64,000 nucleotides of DNA from Gonocerus acuteangulatus (Eukaryota; Arthropoda; Insecta; Hemiptera; Coreidae). A program made the position numbers and the translations under genes. The notes under the pieces are model-generated. The model was not told the origin of the DNA. It did not search any database and worked only from the letters and a program-made list of their open reading frames with translations. Of the stretch, positions 62,568-64,000 are shown piece after piece (position 1 is the first letter of the stretch; each line of letters opens with the position of its first letter). The DNA is taken from the NCBI GenBank assembly GCA_946811695.1, contig OX328124.1, positions 88,105,972 to 88,169,971 on the forward strand, in the 5' to 3' direction.

Positions 62568-63925
62568 AAAAACATAGATCAAATTAAAAAAAATAGAAAT
62601 TCTTGAAAAAATATTGTGACCAAATAATACTAAACAAAAAAAAAAAGAAAAAAGATTTCAAAGAAATATAATATACTGACATAATAAAAAAAAATGTATA
62701 ATCGAAGTAAGACAAAAGTAGAAATAATTAATTGCGGCCGTAAGCTTCCGATAGAGATACATTAAAAAAATTTGTTTCGATTGAAAAATTCGTCGGTGGT
62801 GTAGCTTGGTCTGGTGAAAAAAAGGAGCTCATTCAAAAAATATAAAGCAAGCCTTGGCACAAAAAAAAAATCAAATTAAAAGCCAATTTTAAGAAGTTAA
62901 AAGAGCTATTATTTTTCGTCGCGTAGTCCTTTTAGAAAAACCTTAAGCAATCCAAAAATGTCAAGGTTTTCCCCACATTATGGCTCTAACTCCACTCAGA
63001 CTTTGAGGCAAACATCACATTATTGACATTTGATCCCTATTTGAGTAAATAAACCTGTTTTCAGACTTCTACTGATTTTTTCGCTGAAACATTTAATTTC
63101 CTTGGTCTATTGATAATATAATCTAAATTTTTATTATATATCTGCATTTTATTAATAATCATTGACGCTTTCTTTTTACTTTTAATTATATCTATAACAA
63201 GCGACTTTAACATTATTTAAGACAATAAATCTTATATAAAAGGTATTAAATTATTTTTTAGTCAATCCTTCAATCTATTTAAGTCTGGACTAGTATATAT
63301 ATACTGAATTTAACATTATGTTTCTTTTTAAATCATTTTTCAACTTTGAACCTTATGTCCGAGGCATGTCTTCTTAACGGAGGCCATTACCCTTTAGTTA
63401 CTGTAGGCAATATAGGTCAGGGATGATATCTTGGAGGCCTGGGTAAAACATAAAACCTTCCTAGTAGGTTCTTCAACCTGTCGTTTCACAGTCCCTGCCT
63501 TCCAATATCCATATCATGAGAAGCTGTTTCTTCCACAACATTATGCATAACTAGTGTTTCCTACTATGATCTTACAACCAGAAGGAAATGTCACTGAACT
63601 CATCCATATCTTCAGAAAGCCTATTTCATGGTGTCTAATACTTTTGCGATAGCCAATTTCATTGCTTTTTCATGACTTTAAATGTAAACTTCATGCCTAT
63701 TAAAAAGAAAATAATTTAACTTAATAATAAAAACCCTTAACTTTTAGCGTAAAATAATTTGTAACCTTACTTGGAACTTGAATATGAAAAAATAAAAATA
63801 TATGTAAATAAAGTTTAATTTATGTGTAAACGCTACAACAAAGGCATCTGACAGAAGAAGGGGGTGGGGTAGGCAGATAGAATTAAATTGCTCTACAAAA
63901 ACAGAGACAATTACGAATGCGTGGA
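62565..63925 (+). other. Intronic or intergenic AT-rich sequence
   Basis: No further exon with ASH-domain signature and no known repeat recognised. A-rich tracts occur at 62629-62660. Confidence 0.45.
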
Positions 63926-63929
63926 AGTC

Positions 63930-64000
63930 ACTGGGTTCTGAAACGTAAAATTTTCTAGTCGGCACTTCCGGATTTCGTCATGAGGTCAACCTTATAAGGG
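63930..64000 (+). mobile_element. HINE-like element 3' region, cut by window end (X5)
   Basis: GGGTTCTGAAACGTAAAATT, TTCTAGTCGGCACTTCCGGA, TTTCGTCATGAGGTCAACCT, TATAAGGG matches 18987-19060 and 41757-41822. The terminal hairpin would lie just outside the window. Confidence 0.8.

Overview
This is a eukaryotic, visibly AT-rich, intergenic and intronic landscape dominated by mobile DNA. The lineages present (LINEs with restriction-enzyme-like and RNase H domains, a GIY-YIG Penelope-like element with hammerhead ribozymes, tRNA- and 5S-derived SINEs, Helitrons, Harbinger/hAT/Mutator-like MITEs and long (TA)n tracts) suit an arthropod, most likely an insect or relative with a large repeat-rich genome. 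The species cannot be named from sequence alone. No complete protein-coding gene, prokaryotic operon, functional tRNA or rRNA gene or CRISPR array was found.

The only likely host gene is at the right end, on the + strand. Exons at 61110-61325 and 62155-62347 join in phase and encode an ASH/MSP-type domain that looks like the N-terminal part of HYDIN, an axonemal central-pair protein. A possible upstream exon lies at 59892-60018. Its introns contain microsatellites and repeats, and the gene continues past the window.

Layout. 0-9 kb: a tRNA-like SINE; two decayed RLE-type LINE 3' ends (1966-2594 and 7738-8310, both minus); a LINE with RT, RNase H and a terminal zinc knuckle (minus) split by a 1270-bp Harbinger-type MITE (6318-7587); a SINE with target-site duplication (8605-8822). 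9-16 kb: SINEs, a 254-bp TIR family, a 1-kb foldback palindrome (12388-13422), long TA tracts. 16-20 kb: a long Helentron/HINE-like element with 340-bp internal repeats and a terminal hairpin, plus Mutator-like MITEs with perfect 9-bp duplications. 20-29 kb: a LINE RT remnant with YADD, an RNase H remnant split by a 400-bp Harbinger-type MITE, and an 870-bp foldback. 29-39 kb: mostly unrecognised AT-rich sequence with SINE and Helitron traces and a hammerhead motif at 37330. 39-50 kb: a Penelope-type promoter/ribozyme segment, a second HINE-like element, chimeric 5S SINEs, a 337-bp palindromic hAT MITE with an exact 8-bp duplication, and a Penelope 3' half with GIY-YIG endonuclease and a well-formed hammerhead (48241-49432). 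50-59 kb: inverted Penelope tails, a cleanly bounded Helitron (53026-54391), a second Helitron helicase remnant, nested inverted repeats and SINEs.

Together the elements record successive nested insertions, several with reconstructable empty sites. The most notable signals are the scatter of hammerhead-like ribozyme motifs, the three-part 5S SINE, the MITE family with three exact 9-bp duplications, and the terminal hairpin of the HINE-like family that keeps pairing while its bases change.
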